NCBI GenBank assembly: GCA_937930845.1
Contig: CALHBJ010000008.1
Coordinates: 57,132 to 121,131 of the forward strand
Source: an uncultured Rhizobiaceae group bacterium
GTDB taxonomy: Bacteria; Pseudomonadota; Alphaproteobacteria; Rhizobiales; Rhizobiaceae
Direction of reading: 5' to 3'
Length of the DNA stretch: 64,000 nucleotides
Shown piece after piece: positions 8,848 through 18,701 of the stretch. The position numbers and the translations under genes are program-made. Each line of letters opens with the position of its first letter. Position 1 is the stretch's first letter. The notes under the pieces are model-generated. The model was given only the letters and a program-made list of their open reading frames with translations, searched no databases and was not told the origin of the DNA.

Positions 8848-10770
8848 ATGCCAAGTGAGTTCAATCCAGCGGACACCGCGCCTCATTCCTTCGACCTGTC
8901 ATTTGACGCCCATGACGAGGTGATCAACCCCAAGCCAGCGGATTGCGATTTTGATGGCGTCGTTGAAGGCGCGCTTTCGCGAAGAGGCTTCTTGAACGGT
9001 GTGCTGACATTTGGTGGCATTTCCATGCTGGCGGGCATGGATGTGGGCTTGGCATCGGGGCAGGCACAGGCCGCCAGTAGCCGTTTTCAATTTGATGCGG
9101 TGGCTGCAAATACCTTGGACACGATTACCGTCCCGGCGAGTTTTCAATGGCAGGTGCTGGTCAGGTGGGGCGACCCGCTTTGGTCTGATGGCAAGGAATT
9201 TGACCGGGATAGTTTAACGGCTGCAACCCAAATGCGCGGATTTGGCGACAATAATGATGGCATGGACCTGTTTGCCGATGGGAACAGACAGATACTAGTC
9301 GCCAACAATGAGTACACAAATCGCCGGATTATGTATGGCAATCGGCTGTCACAGGCACCGGAAACCGTTGATGATGTGCATAAAGGCAAGGCCGCCCATG
9401 GGATTTCAGTCATGGAGGTGCGCCAGCGAGGTAACACTTGGTCAGTGGTCCAGGATTCGCCCTATAACCGGCGCATCACAGCAGATAGTGACATGGAGAT
9501 AACCGGCCCGGCAGCCGGGCATGATCTGTTGAAAACAGCAGCCGATCCCAGCGGGACCAGATCGCTTGGCACCTGGAGCAATTGCGGCAATGGCCGTACA
9601 CCCTGGGGCACTTATCTGGCGTGTGAAGAAAACTTCAACAGCTATTTCTCTTCCAGCGATCCGCAATTCATTATCCCTGATGCGCTAAAGCGTTACAGCA
9701 TTGCCCATAATGACTGGGGATATGGGTGGGCCAGTTTCGACGAACGCTTTGATATTTCCAGACATCCAAACGAACCCAACCGGGCTGGTTACGTTGTGGA
9801 AATTGATCCGCTTGACGCCAATTCTGTACCCAAAAAACGCACAGCACTTGGCCGTATCAAGCATGAAAATGCAGAAGTGGTGGTCAATTCAGATGGCCGG
9901 GTCATCGTCTATATGGGAGATGATGAACCTGGCGAATTTCTCTACAAATACATCTCTGACGGGGTCTATGTGGAAGGCGGCGAGACCGGGCATTTGCTCT
10001 CATCCGGCACGCTTTACGCTGCCCGGTTTGATGAAGACGGTTCAGGCCGATGGCTTGCGCTCACGCCTGAAACCACCGGTATGAAAGACCGTGGCGAGAT
10101 TGCTGTTCACACGCGCCTGGCCGGGTCAAAAGTGGGGGCAACCACAATGGATCGGCCAGAATGGGTTGCCACCAATCCCGCCAAAGCAGAGCTGTATTGT
10201 GCACTCACCAAGAACAAGAAACGTGGCATTGAGCCCAATAAGGGGGGAGATGCGATGCCGGTGGGCGGCCCCAACCCGCGCCAGGCAAATAAATATGGTC
10301 AGATCGTCCGCTGGCGCCCGCAGGGCGGCGACCACAGCGCCGACCGGTTCGACTGGGACCTGTTTGTCCTGGCGGGCAATCCCGAAGTTCACAGCGATGC
10401 GCGGGCCGGGTCCAAGAACATCAATGCCGGCAACATGTTCAACGCTCCCGACGGCATTACATTCGATGACAACGGCTTGTTGTGGATTCGAACCGATGGA
10501 AAATATTCAAACAAAATGGATTTCGCCGGACAGGGTAACAATCAAATGCTGGTTGGCGATCCAATCACGGGTGAAATTCGTCGCTTTATGGTTGGCCCCA
10601 ATGAATGCGAGATCAGTGGCTTGTGCTGGTCTGGCGACCGCAAAACCATGTTTGTCGGGATTCAGCACCCTGGCGAAAAGGGCGGCTCACATTTTCCCGA
10701 TGGCGGAAACTCGGTGCCCCGTTCCGCGATAATCGCTGTGCGCCGCAATGATGGTGGCCGCATCGGCTAG
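8848..10770 (+). CDS. PhoX family (DUF839) phosphatase, Tat-exported
   Basis: A 640-residue secreted protein of the PhoX/DUF839 family, calcium- and iron-dependent phosphomonoesterases that release phosphate from organic esters. A twin-arginine signal occurs at about residues 44-75 (SRRGFLNG, hydrophobic core, AQA). Family features follow: LVRWGDPLW, CGNGRTPWGTYLACEENFN, GRIKHENAEVV, YMGDDEPGEFLYKY, RPEWVATNP, NAPDGITFDDNGLLWIRTDG, and CEISGLCWSGDRKTMFVGIQHPGE. The ATG at 8848 has AAGGA-type spacing and leaves a long acidic N-region before the Tat motif, as in other PhoX. I found no clear Pho box upstream, so phosphate control is not shown. Confidence 0.9.
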   Translation: MPSEFNPADTAPHSFDLSFDAHDEVINPKPADCDFDGVVEGALSRRGFLNGVLTFGGISMLAGMDVGLASGQAQAASSRFQFDAVAANTLDTITVPASFQWQVLVRWGDPLWSDGKEFDRDSLTAATQMRGFGDNNDGMDLFADGNRQILVANNEYTNRRIMYGNRLSQAPETVDDVHKGKAAHGISVMEVRQRGNTWSVVQDSPYNRRITADSDMEITGPAAGHDLLKTAADPSGTRSLGTWSNCGNGRTPWGTYLACEENFNSYFSSSDPQFIIPDALKRYSIAHNDWGYGWASFDERFDISRHPNEPNRAGYVVEIDPLDANSVPKKRTALGRIKHENAEVVVNSDGRVIVYMGDDEPGEFLYKYISDGVYVEGGETGHLLSSGTLYAARFDEDGSGRWLALTPETTGMKDRGEIAVHTRLAGSKVGATTMDRPEWVATNPAKAELYCALTKNKKRGIEPNKGGDAMPVGGPNPRQANKYGQIVRWRPQGGDHSADRFDWDLFVLAGNPEVHSDARAGSKNINAGNMFNAPDGITFDDNGLLWIRTDGKYSNKMDFAGQGNNQMLVGDPITGEIRRFMVGPNECEISGLCWSGDRKTMFVGIQHPGEKGGSHFPDGGNSVPRSAIIAVRRNDGGRIG

Positions 10771-10860
10771 GGTCAGGGCCGTTCATTTCCCACATGCCGC
10801 ATGGCAATTTTTTGCGACCGGGCTTATATGCTTGAGGAAAATACACGCCGGGTTCTGATC

Positions 10861-11637
10861 ATGAGTACCAACCGCACAAAAGCCGCCGAAGAAATGAGCA
10901 CCGCTTATGGCTTCGAACAGGTCGGCGAAGGGGAGAAGCAGGGCAAGGTCAATGACGTGTTCCACTCCGTGGCGAAACGCTATGATGTGATGAATGATTT
11001 CATGTCTGTGGGTGTCCATCGGGTCTGGAAGAATGTGATGGTCACCAAGGCAGCACCGTCAAAAACCCGACCCTGGGCCTCTTTGGACGTGGCCGGAGGC
11101 ACCGGAGACATTGCGTTTCGCATTATTGATGCTTCCCACAAAAACGCCCATGTCACTGTGCTCGACATTAACAGTTCCATGCTGGAAGTGGGGCGAGACA
11201 GGGCGCTGAAAAAAGGGCTGGGCGACAATGTGGATTTTGTTGAAGCCAATGCGGAAGTCTTGCCTTTTGAAGACAATTCCTTTGATGCCTATACGGTCGC
11301 TTTTGGCATTCGCAATGTGCCGCGCATGGATGTGGCGCTGGCCGAGGCCTATCGTGTGTTGAAACCTGGCGGGCAATTTCTGTGCCTTGAATTTTCAGAA
11401 GTCGATGTGCCGTTGCTTGATCGTTTCTATGACCTGTGGTCGTTCAACGCGATACCACCGATTGGTCAAATGGTAACGGGCGATAAGGAAAGCTATCAAT
11501 ATCTGGTGGAAAGCATTCGCAAGTTCCCCAATCAGGAAAGCTTTGCCAAGCTCGTGCGCAATGCGGGCTTTGAACGGGTTGACTATCGCAACATGACCGG
11601 GGGCATTGCTGCCCTGCATTCCGGCTGGAAAATCTGA
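10861..11637 (+). CDS. ubiE: ubiquinone/menaquinone C-methyltransferase
   Basis: SAM-dependent C-methylation of the ubiquinone (and, if present, menaquinone) ring. The 258-residue protein has [25 protein letters not shown], the SAM motif [13 protein letters not shown], and the late [19 protein letters not shown] and GWKI end typical of UbiE. The start MSTNRTK at 10861 is preferred to an upstream frame opening at 10801. Five bases separate its stop from ubiB, so the two are co-transcribed. Confidence 0.96.
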   Translation: MSTNRTKAAEEMSTAYGFEQVGEGEKQGKVNDVFHSVAKRYDVMNDFMSVGVHRVWKNVMVTKAAPSKTRPWASLDVAGGTGDIAFRIIDASHKNAHVTVLDINSSMLEVGRDRALKKGLGDNVDFVEANAEVLPFEDNSFDAYTVAFGIRNVPRMDVALAEAYRVLKPGGQFLCLEFSEVDVPLLDRFYDLWSFNAIPPIGQMVTGDKESYQYLVESIRKFPNQESFAKLVRNAGFERVDYRNMTGGIAALHSGWKI

Positions 11638-11642
11638 CACAT

Positions 11643-13232
11643 ATGTTCACCATCCGCCCCTATTTTTCTCTGCTCAAAGCAGGCTGGGTTTTGTTGCGAG
11701 AGGGCGTGGTTACGGCCTTGCCCAAGGAAAACGCCCCAAAACCGGTTTTGTTTGCGAAATCGGTTGCGCGCGTGGTGGAGCGGCGGCGCGCGAAAGACGA
11801 ACCCCAAAGCAAAATTCTTGCAACAGCGCTCACGCGCCTTGGGCCCAGTTGGGTGAAACTGGGGCAGTTTCTTGCAACCCGGCCCGATCTGGTTGGCGAT
11901 TCTATTGCCAAGGATCTTGAGCAATTACAGGACCGCATGTCGCCCTTTGATACCGATGCGGCAAAGGCGATGATTGAAGCAACCTTGGGGGCAAAGGTTG
12001 AAGATTTGTTTGTCGAGATCAGCGAACCCATTGCGGCTGCCTCAATTGCCCAGGTGCACAAAGCCACCATTGTTGACACCGAGGACGGCACGAAACGAGA
12101 GCGCCAGGTGGCAGTGAAGGTGATCCGCCCCGGTGTGCGCGAACGCTTCAATTATGATCTGAAAACCTTTTACACCGCCGCGCGCACCCTCAATCTGCTG
12201 TTCCCAGCCATGCGGCGGTTGCAATTGGTGCCCAGTATTGACGAATTGTCGCGGGTCTCACGGTTGGAGATGGATTTGCGGCTGGAAGCGGCGGGATTGA
12301 CCGAACTTTCAGACAATACGAAAGACGATCCCGGCTTCCGGCTTCCGGCTGTTGACTGGCAACGCACCAGCCGCGACTGCCTGACAATGGAATGGGTTGA
12401 CGGCATCAAGATGAACGACATGGCGGCGTTGAAAGCCTCTGGCCATGATCTGAAAAAAGTGGCCAATACACTCAATCAGAGCTTTCTGCGACACACTTTG
12501 CGCGATGGTTTTTTCCACGCGGACATGCATCCGGGTAATCTGTTTTTGGCTGCAGACGGCGATATTGTTGCGGTGGATATGGGTATTTCTGGCAGACTTG
12601 GGAAAGCCGAGCGTCGTTTCCTTGGCGAAATATTATATGGATTTATCAATCGCGATTATTACCGGGTGGCAGAAGTGCACATCGAAGCCGGTTATGTGCC
12701 AGCCAATCAGGATGTGGCGAGTTTTGCCCAGGCCCTGCGCTCAGTGGGCGAACCGATTTATGGAAAAACAGCAGAACAGATATCCATAGGCAATCTGCTG
12801 TCTTTATTGTTCGAGATCACCGAACTGTTCGAAATGAAAACCCAGCCGCAATTGCTGATGCTGCAAAAAACCATGGTTGTGGTTGAAGGGGTGGCGCGCA
12901 AGCTTGATCCGAATTTCAATATGTGGACTTCGGCTGGCCCTGTGGTGGTGCCGCATGTGACACGTCTGATTGGTCCCCTTGGCAAACTGGACGAAGCTGT
13001 TGATGGCCTTAAAGCCACCAGCCAGTTGATGCGGCTTGCCCCTGATATGGCCCGGCGGGCGGAACAATTGAGCCATGAGATCGATGCCATGTCGCGCCAC
13101 GGCGTGCGCCTCGACAAGCCAACGATTGATGCCATCGGCAAGGCTGAGGCGCGCCATTCCCGGTCGGGGCGTATTGCACTTTGGGTCATTGCCGCCAGCG
13201 CGGCGATCTATGTTTGGCACACCATTGGCTGA
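11643..13232 (+). CDS. ubiB: UbiB atypical kinase/ATPase for ubiquinone synthesis
   Basis: A 529-residue protein of the ABC1/ADCK/UbiB family that supports ubiquinone biosynthesis. The N-terminal KxGQ signature appears as WVKLGQFLATRPDL, followed by the Ala-rich ATP loop (IAAASIAQVHKA), the VKVIRPGV lysine strand, a HADMHPGNL catalytic segment and the VAVDMG metal site. A hydrophobic membrane anchor (about residues 508-527) ends the protein. Directly follows ubiE. Confidence 0.95.
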   Translation: MFTIRPYFSLLKAGWVLLREGVVTALPKENAPKPVLFAKSVARVVERRRAKDEPQSKILATALTRLGPSWVKLGQFLATRPDLVGDSIAKDLEQLQDRMSPFDTDAAKAMIEATLGAKVEDLFVEISEPIAAASIAQVHKATIVDTEDGTKRERQVAVKVIRPGVRERFNYDLKTFYTAARTLNLLFPAMRRLQLVPSIDELSRVSRLEMDLRLEAAGLTELSDNTKDDPGFRLPAVDWQRTSRDCLTMEWVDGIKMNDMAALKASGHDLKKVANTLNQSFLRHTLRDGFFHADMHPGNLFLAADGDIVAVDMGISGRLGKAERRFLGEILYGFINRDYYRVAEVHIEAGYVPANQDVASFAQALRSVGEPIYGKTAEQISIGNLLSLLFEITELFEMKTQPQLLMLQKTMVVVEGVARKLDPNFNMWTSAGPVVVPHVTRLIGPLGKLDEAVDGLKATSQLMRLAPDMARRAEQLSHEIDAMSRHGVRLDKPTIDAIGKAEARHSRSGRIALWVIAASAAIYVWHTIG

Positions 13233-13324
13233 CCGGTTAACGTAAATTAACCATAATTTCCGATCGGGAAGCTTCATGCGATCAGCGCTACGCATGGGCG
13301 CATATTATCGGCTATGGTGAAATC

Positions 13325-14557
13325 ATGAGCATCGACAAAACCCTTTCCAACCGCAAAATCCTGCTGATCATTACCGGCGGGATCGCTGCATATAAATCAC
13401 TCGATCTCATTCGCCGGTTGCGCGAACGGGGGGCCATTGTGCGCTGTGTAATGACATCGGCTGCCGAACAATTTGTAACGCCCATGACCGTTGGCGCGTT
13501 GACCTCGCAACCCGTCTATACTGACCTTTGGGACCGGGAAGCGGAACAGGATGTCGGTCATATCAGGCTGGCCCGCGATGCCGACATGATTGTGGTGGCA
13601 CCGGCGACCGCTGACTTTATGGCCAAGATGGCCAATGGGCTGGCAAATGATCTGGCCTCAACGGTCATGCTTGCCGCGCGCGTGCCGGTCATGCTTGCAG
13701 CGGCAATGAACCCGGCCATGTGGGACCATCCGGCAACCCAGCGCAATCTCCAGCGCCTCGCCTTTGACGGAGTGCATTTTGTCGGCCCTAATGAAGGTGA
13801 GATGGCAGAAAGCGGTGAAGCCGGGCTGGGTCGCATGGCCGAACCATTGGAAATTGTTGCCGAGATTGAATCCCTGTTGGACGATCGGCCCAAACCATTA
13901 GCGGGCAAGCGCGCTGTTGTGACTTCAGGACCAACGCGCGAGGACATTGATCCGGTACGTTATATTTCCAACCATTCTTCCGGCAAGCAGGGACATGCAA
14001 TTGCCGCCGAATTGGCGCGTGCCGGTGCCGAGGTAATCTTGATCTCTGGCCCGGTCTCCCTGCCCGATCCGGCAAATGTAACGGTTGTAAATGTCATTTC
14101 GGCACGGGAGATGAAGCAAGCCGTTGAAACGGCTCTGCCCAGCGACATCGCGGTATTTGTGGCAGCGGTTGCAGACTGGCGGGTGGACCAACAAGCCGGT
14201 GAGAAGATCAAGAAACGCAAAGGCGAAGCCGCACCCAAATTATCAATGACTGAAAATCCGGATATTTTAAAAAGTATCGGCATTTTGAAGACCGGTCGGC
14301 CCGGACTGGTTATCGGGTTCGCCGCCGAAACGGAAAATCTGGTGGAACATGCCCGTGCGAAACTGGAAAGCAAGGGGGCTGACTGGATCGTCGCGAACGA
14401 TGTTTCGGCAGAAAACAATATTTTTGGTGGTGCGGACAATCAGGTGACAATCGTCACCCATGCGCAAGACACCGCCTGGCCCAGGGCCAATAAAGAACAG
14501 ATTGCCGAATGGCTGGTTGAAAAAATTATTGCTGAGACGCGAACCATCGATTTGTAG
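13325..14557 (+). CDS. coaBC: bifunctional phosphopantothenoylcysteine decarboxylase/synthetase
   Basis: Joins cysteine to 4'-phosphopantothenate and decarboxylates the product on the way to coenzyme A. The 410-residue protein has the flavin-dependent CoaC part first (ITGGIAAYKSLDLIRRL, VAPATADFMAKMANGLAND, AAAMNPAMWDHPATQRN with its key Asn) and the CoaB part from about residue 190 (SGPTREDIDPVRYISNHSSGKQG, then the KIKKRKG lysine loop and GFAAET). Stands alone behind ubiB, 92 bp downstream. Confidence 0.96.
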   Translation: MSIDKTLSNRKILLIITGGIAAYKSLDLIRRLRERGAIVRCVMTSAAEQFVTPMTVGALTSQPVYTDLWDREAEQDVGHIRLARDADMIVVAPATADFMAKMANGLANDLASTVMLAARVPVMLAAAMNPAMWDHPATQRNLQRLAFDGVHFVGPNEGEMAESGEAGLGRMAEPLEIVAEIESLLDDRPKPLAGKRAVVTSGPTREDIDPVRYISNHSSGKQGHAIAAELARAGAEVILISGPVSLPDPANVTVVNVISAREMKQAVETALPSDIAVFVAAVADWRVDQQAGEKIKKRKGEAAPKLSMTENPDILKSIGILKTGRPGLVIGFAAETENLVEHARAKLESKGADWIVANDVSAENNIFGGADNQVTIVTHAQDTAWPRANKEQIAEWLVEKIIAETRTIDL

Positions 14558-14681
14558 CTCCCGTTTCCCGCCCAGGAGGCGCACACTAATTGCATTGCGT
14601 TTCTTCAAACTCACATTGCATAATTCCATGCCGTCCGACAGCTTGGTAATCTAAAGCCCCGTCCATCCGGAGACCTGAGCC

Positions 14682-15848
14682 ATGCCCGTTAAAAACCGAT
14701 ATGCAGAACTGCACCCGGAAATGACCCAGTGGCGGCGCGATTTTCACACCCATCCCGAACTGATGTACGAGGTTCACCGCACGGCTGCAAAAGCGGCAGA
14801 ATTGCTGCGCGCGTTTGGTTGTGATGAGGTTGTGGAAGGAATTGGCCGCACGGGCGTGGTGGGCGTGATCAAGGGCAAGCGCGACACCCATGGCCGGGTG
14901 GTGGGCCTGCGGGCAGATATGGATGCCCTGCCGATACAAGAGACAACCGGGCTGGACTATGCATCAAAAACACCGGGCATGATGCATGCCTGTGGTCATG
15001 ATGGCCACACAGCCATGTTGTTGGGGGCTGCAAAATATCTCGCTGAGACTCGCAGTTTTGACGGTACCGCCGTTGTCATATTCCAGCCCGCAGAAGAAGG
15101 CGGCGCAGGCGCATTGGAAATGTGCCGCGATGGCCTCATGGACCGGTTTGGCATTGAGGAAATTTACGGCATGCACAACGCGCCTGGCATGCCCGTGGGT
15201 CATTTCGGCATCACGCCAGGCCCGCTGCTGGCCTCATCAGACGAGTTCGAGATCATCGTTACCGGCAAGGGCGGCCATGCGGCCGAACCCCATGCGGCCA
15301 TTGATACAACATTAGTTGCCGCCCATATCCTGATCGCCTTGCAGACAATTGTTGCGCGCAATGTGGACCCGTTGAAACGGGTCGTTGTGACAGTTGGAAC
15401 CTTCACAACTGACAGTTCGGCCAGCAATGTGATTGCCCATGAAGTGCGAATGCTTGGCACGGTACGCACGCTCGATCCCGAATATCGCGCTTTTGCGGAA
15501 CAGCGCGTTCGCGAAATTGCGCAAGGCACCGCATCAGCCCATGGGGCAAATGTGCAGGTTAACTGGGATCGCGGATATCCGGTGACAGTCAACACGCCCG
15601 AAAATACGGGCTATGCTATCGATGTGGCACAATCGATTTCTGCGAATGTGGAAACGATGATCGACCCCATCATGCCAGCGGAAGACTTCAGCTATATGTT
15701 GGAAGAGCGGCCAGGGGCTTATATTTTTCTCGGCAATGGTGATTCTGCCGCCTGTCATCACCCCGCTTATAATTTTGACGACGAAGCCAGCCCCTTCGGG
15801 GCAAGCTGGTATTCCGGCATGATCGAAGCCCGTATGCCCGTGGTGTGA
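14682..15848 (+). CDS. M20 family amidohydrolase (hippurate hydrolase-like)
   Basis: A 388-residue M20D metallopeptidase that cleaves N-acyl amino acids or indole/benzoyl amides. The metal-binding motif HACGHDGHTAM, the catalytic QPAEEGGAGA, and YGMHNAPG are all present, followed by the dimerisation (lid) domain with GHAAEPH and the last metal ligand in HHPAYNFDD. Substrate cannot be told from sequence. Single gene, with a short AT-rich upstream region; it converges on the NTF2-like gene. Confidence 0.9.
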   Translation: MPVKNRYAELHPEMTQWRRDFHTHPELMYEVHRTAAKAAELLRAFGCDEVVEGIGRTGVVGVIKGKRDTHGRVVGLRADMDALPIQETTGLDYASKTPGMMHACGHDGHTAMLLGAAKYLAETRSFDGTAVVIFQPAEEGGAGALEMCRDGLMDRFGIEEIYGMHNAPGMPVGHFGITPGPLLASSDEFEIIVTGKGGHAAEPHAAIDTTLVAAHILIALQTIVARNVDPLKRVVVTVGTFTTDSSASNVIAHEVRMLGTVRTLDPEYRAFAEQRVREIAQGTASAHGANVQVNWDRGYPVTVNTPENTGYAIDVAQSISANVETMIDPIMPAEDFSYMLEERPGAYIFLGNGDSAACHHPAYNFDDEASPFGASWYSGMIEARMPVV

Positions 15849-15919
15849 GAAATTCACCCCCAGGATAGGTGTCTCGATCTTGGGCAAGTCCGGGCAAGAG
15901 CCCGCTTCAAATGCTTCCA

Positions 15920-16348
15920 CTACGTCAGGCTCTCGCCTTCGAACAACCGCCCGATTGTGTTGGCAGGCAAGCGACTTGCCTTTTCGAACATTGAGGCGAA
16001 ATCGAAGCTGTTGTGGGCCTCGATAATCTTTCCATCGCTGATGCGCACCCACATCTGGCCTGGAACTTCCAACTCTTCGCTGGTTGCGCGGTCGGTCGCC
16101 TTGAGTGTTCCCATAACAGCCAGCCAATCATCGTCTTCCAGGTGACGAGTGAATTCGAATTTGACGTCAGTGAACATGCTTAAAAGCTGGCGGTGAAACA
16201 CCAGAAATTCCTCCGGTCCGATCACTGGATCCGAATTGGTGATCATGGCTCTGCCGTCGGGAACGAACATGTCGGCAATGGCCTTCTCGTCCTGTTCCTC
16301 CCAAACTCGGCGAAACCAGGTGCGAGCAGTGTCTACTTTCAGGCTCAT
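15920..16348 (-). CDS. NTF2-like (SnoaL/DUF4440-type) protein
   Basis: A 142-residue cone-fold protein: TARTWFRRVWEEQDEKAIADMFVPDGRAMI, FLVFHRQLLSMFTDVKFE and MWVRISDGKIIEAHNSFDF are typical of polyketide-cyclase/SnoaL-like small proteins. The start at 16348 has a strong GGGAGGG 7 nt upstream. It could be a cyclase, isomerase or ligand-binding protein; I cannot tell. Divergent from the DM13 gene across a 336-bp gap holding a palindrome. Confidence 0.75.
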   Translation of the reverse strand: MSLKVDTARTWFRRVWEEQDEKAIADMFVPDGRAMITNSDPVIGPEEFLVFHRQLLSMFTDVKFEFTRHLEDDDWLAVMGTLKATDRATSEELEVPGQMWVRISDGKIIEAHNSFDFASMFEKASRLPANTIGRLFEGESLT

Positions 16349-16684
16349 GGCAAACCCTCCCATTGGTGCAGGTGGCGCGAGATCTTCCAATCATGCGCAT
16401 CAATGCCCCATGAGCACGACATCAACACATGTGGCAAAACAATGAAAGGTTGGCTTGAGCAGGCAAAATACACCATATGTTCAATACATCCGTTCCAACA
16501 AATGTGCTATCTGGTCCTTTGCACCAATTTACGTGCGCGACGCTTTAATAAACCAATTGGTTTTTAATACACGATTATGTGAGTGACAGTTTATTAGACC
16601 TTTTGGTTCCCAATTGCTAAATATGAACCATCAACGAAACGCGACACATGCAAATCCGCTTCAACTCCTGAAAGTAAAAAACCA
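16349..16684. other. AT-rich divergent intergenic region with palindrome
   Basis: This gap separates the NTF2-like gene from the DM13 gene. It is AT-rich relative to the flanks and contains AAACCAATTGGTTT (16550-16563), a perfect 14-bp palindrome suited to a dimeric repressor. No coding frame, RNA gene or terminator is evident. Confidence 0.5.
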
Positions 16685-17113
16685 ATGTCGAACCACATCA
16701 GCCGTATACCCCGCCCATTCGTGTCTACAGCCTTCGCAACCATCGCACTGGCGCTGGTGGCGTTTGTATCGGCACCATCGACGCCGGCCATGTCTGGCGA
16801 AAAAGAGGTGAGCGGTATGTTCTTTGGACAGAGCAATCATGTCACAACGGGCAAGGTGACCGTCAAAGAGGAAAATGGACGGACAATTGTGATCCTGCAC
16901 GGCGATTTTTCGCTGGATGGTGCACCGGATCCGACAGTTGGATTTTCCAATGGTGACAAATTTGACACCAAAACAGATTTTGCAAAACTGAAATCCCTAA
17001 AAGGGGAACAGCGCTATGAAGTGCCCGCTGGGATCGTTGCTTCCAATTATGACACGTTCACCGTGTGGTGTCGCAAGTTCGCTGTTCCACTGGGCTCAGC
17101 GAGACTGAAATAA
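16685..17113 (+). CDS. exported DM13 domain protein
   Basis: A 142-residue protein with a signal peptide (about residues 1-36, ending SAPSTPAMS). The mature part matches the DM13 domain: SGMFFGQSNHVTTGKVTV, ILHGDFSLDGAPDPTVGF, and a final VWCRKFAVPLGSARL with the single conserved Cys. DM13 is thought to be a redox or electron-transfer module in extracytoplasmic proteins; the role of stand-alone forms is not established. A hairpin terminator follows at 17127. Confidence 0.82.
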   Translation: MSNHISRIPRPFVSTAFATIALALVAFVSAPSTPAMSGEKEVSGMFFGQSNHVTTGKVTVKEENGRTIVILHGDFSLDGAPDPTVGFSNGDKFDTKTDFAKLKSLKGEQRYEVPAGIVASNYDTFTVWCRKFAVPLGSARLK

Positions 17114-17126
17114 TCGCAACGCATAG

Positions 17127-17160
17127 TTTGCCTTGCGGATGAATCCGCAAGGCAATTTTG
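17127..17160. terminator. bidirectional terminator between DM13 gene and gpmA
   Basis: A 12-bp perfect stem (TTGCCTTGCGGA at 17128-17139 with its complement at 17144-17155) and a TGAA loop, with A/T-rich flanks, lies between two convergent stops. Confidence 0.85.
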
Positions 17161-17195
17161 GTTCATCTGGCTAAAATCGTGTCGGCACAAACAGC

Positions 17196-17837
17196 TTAGT
17201 GAGCGCCCGACATATCCCCCAATACCTGCTTACTGGCGACGGTGCTGTCTGCATTGAGTTTGTAGACCATGGGGATGCCTGTTCCCAGATTTAGACTGGT
17301 GATGGCTTCGCTGGTCATCCGGTCGAGCACCATGACCAGCGCGCGCAGGGAATTTCCATGGGCGGCCACCAAAACGGTTTCGCCCCGCAATACGCAAGGC
17401 AATATTTCTCCCATGTAATAAGGCCACACGCGCGCACCGGTATCCTTGAGGCTTTCGCCCTCATCACCCGGCGGTGGTGTATCGTAGCTGCGCCGCCATA
17501 TATGAACCTGTTCCTCGCCCCATTTGGCGCGCGCATCATCTTTGTTCAGGCCTGCCAGATCACCGTAATTGCGCTCGTTCAACGCCTCATCACGGATCGT
17601 CGCCAGGTCCGATTGGCCAACGCCATCGAGAATATGTTGACAGGTCTTTTGTGCCCGAATGAGGTTGGACGTGAATGCGGTATCAAATTTCATGCCCAGA
17701 TCGCCCAATACCCGGCCGGCTTCAATGGCTTCTGCAACGCCCTGTTCCGTAAGATCAGGATCTTTCCAGCCCGTGAACAGGTTCAGCTTGTTCCATTCAC
17801 TTTGGCCGTGACGGACGAGGACTAGGGTTCCAGACAT
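17196..17837 (-). CDS. gpmA: 2,3-bisphosphoglycerate-dependent phosphoglycerate mutase
   Basis: Interconverts 3- and 2-phosphoglycerate in glycolysis. The 213-residue product has the histidine phosphatase motif [39 protein letters not shown] and the second His in [17 protein letters not shown] lies 7 nt before the ATG. Third gene of a minus-strand run (exporter, dapB, gpmA), 36 bp after dapB. Confidence 0.96.
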   Translation of the reverse strand: MSGTLVLVRHGQSEWNKLNLFTGWKDPDLTEQGVAEAIEAGRVLGDLGMKFDTAFTSNLIRAQKTCQHILDGVGQSDLATIRDEALNERNYGDLAGLNKDDARAKWGEEQVHIWRRSYDTPPPGDEGESLKDTGARVWPYYMGEILPCVLRGETVLVAAHGNSLRALVMVLDRMTSEAITSLNLGTGIPMVYKLNADSTVASKQVLGDMSGAH

Positions 17838-17873
17838 GGGAGTCTCCTGAATGAGTGGGATCGGGTTTGGGCG

Positions 17874-18689
17874 TTAACGATTGAGGCCAAGAACATCGAG
17901 CATGTCATAGCGCCCGGGCTTTTGATGGTGAGCCCAAAGGGCGGCTTTGACCGCACCACGGGCAAAGAGCAGCCGGTCTGTGGCGCGGTGGGTAATCTCG
18001 ATTGTTTCCCCTTCGCCTGCAAACATGACAGCATGTTCGCCGATGACCGACCCGCCACGCAATGTGGCAAAACCGATTGTGCCCTCGTCGCGCGCGCCGG
18101 TTATACCGTCACGGGTGCGCACCGAATGGTCGGCCAGATCAATATTGCGCCCTTTGGCGGCTGCTTCACCCAGCAACAAGGCGGTGCCCGACGGGGCATC
18201 CACTTTATGGCGGTGATGCATTTCAAGCACTTCAATATCAAAATCCCCTGCCGCCAGCGCCTGCGCGGCCTGTTGTACCAACACAGCCAGAAGATTGACC
18301 CCAAGGCTCATATTGCCCGATTTGACGACGCGGGCGTGGCGGGCGGCGGCATCAAATCGTGCTTCATCTTCCACCGAACAACCGGTCGTGCCGATCACAT
18401 GGACAATACGTGCCTGGGCGGCAAGTTCAGAAAATCCGACGCTGGCCGCCGGAACCGTAAAATCAATCACCCCGTCTGCAGCGGCAAAAGCGGTGAGCGG
18501 ATCATCGGATATGGCAATGCCATTGGCACCAATTTGCGCCAGTTCTCCAGCATCGCGCCCAAGGGCAGGACTGCCTGACTGTTCAATCGCAGCACTCAAT
18601 TCGACCCCTTGCGCATCGGCAATTGCCCGCACGAGGGTTTGGCCCATGCGCCCGGCAGCGCCGACGACAACGAGTTTCATGTTTGCCAT
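17874..18689 (-). CDS. dapB: 4-hydroxy-tetrahydrodipicolinate reductase
   Basis: NAD(P)H-dependent step of the diaminopimelate/lysine pathway. The 271-residue product has [11 protein letters not shown] for the cofactor, [10 protein letters not shown], the TTG after IG, and the substrate/catalytic [15 protein letters not shown] signature. The ATG at 18689 stands 8 nt after AGGAAG; a GTG two codons earlier is too close. It begins 12 bp after the exporter stop. Confidence 0.96.
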   Translation of the reverse strand: MANMKLVVVGAAGRMGQTLVRAIADAQGVELSAAIEQSGSPALGRDAGELAQIGANGIAISDDPLTAFAAADGVIDFTVPAASVGFSELAAQARIVHVIGTTGCSVEDEARFDAAARHARVVKSGNMSLGVNLLAVLVQQAAQALAAGDFDIEVLEMHHRHKVDAPSGTALLLGEAAAKGRNIDLADHSVRTRDGITGARDEGTIGFATLRGGSVIGEHAVMFAGEGETIEITHRATDRLLFARGAVKAALWAHHQKPGRYDMLDVLGLNR

Positions 18690-18701
18690 GGTCACGACTT
18701 C

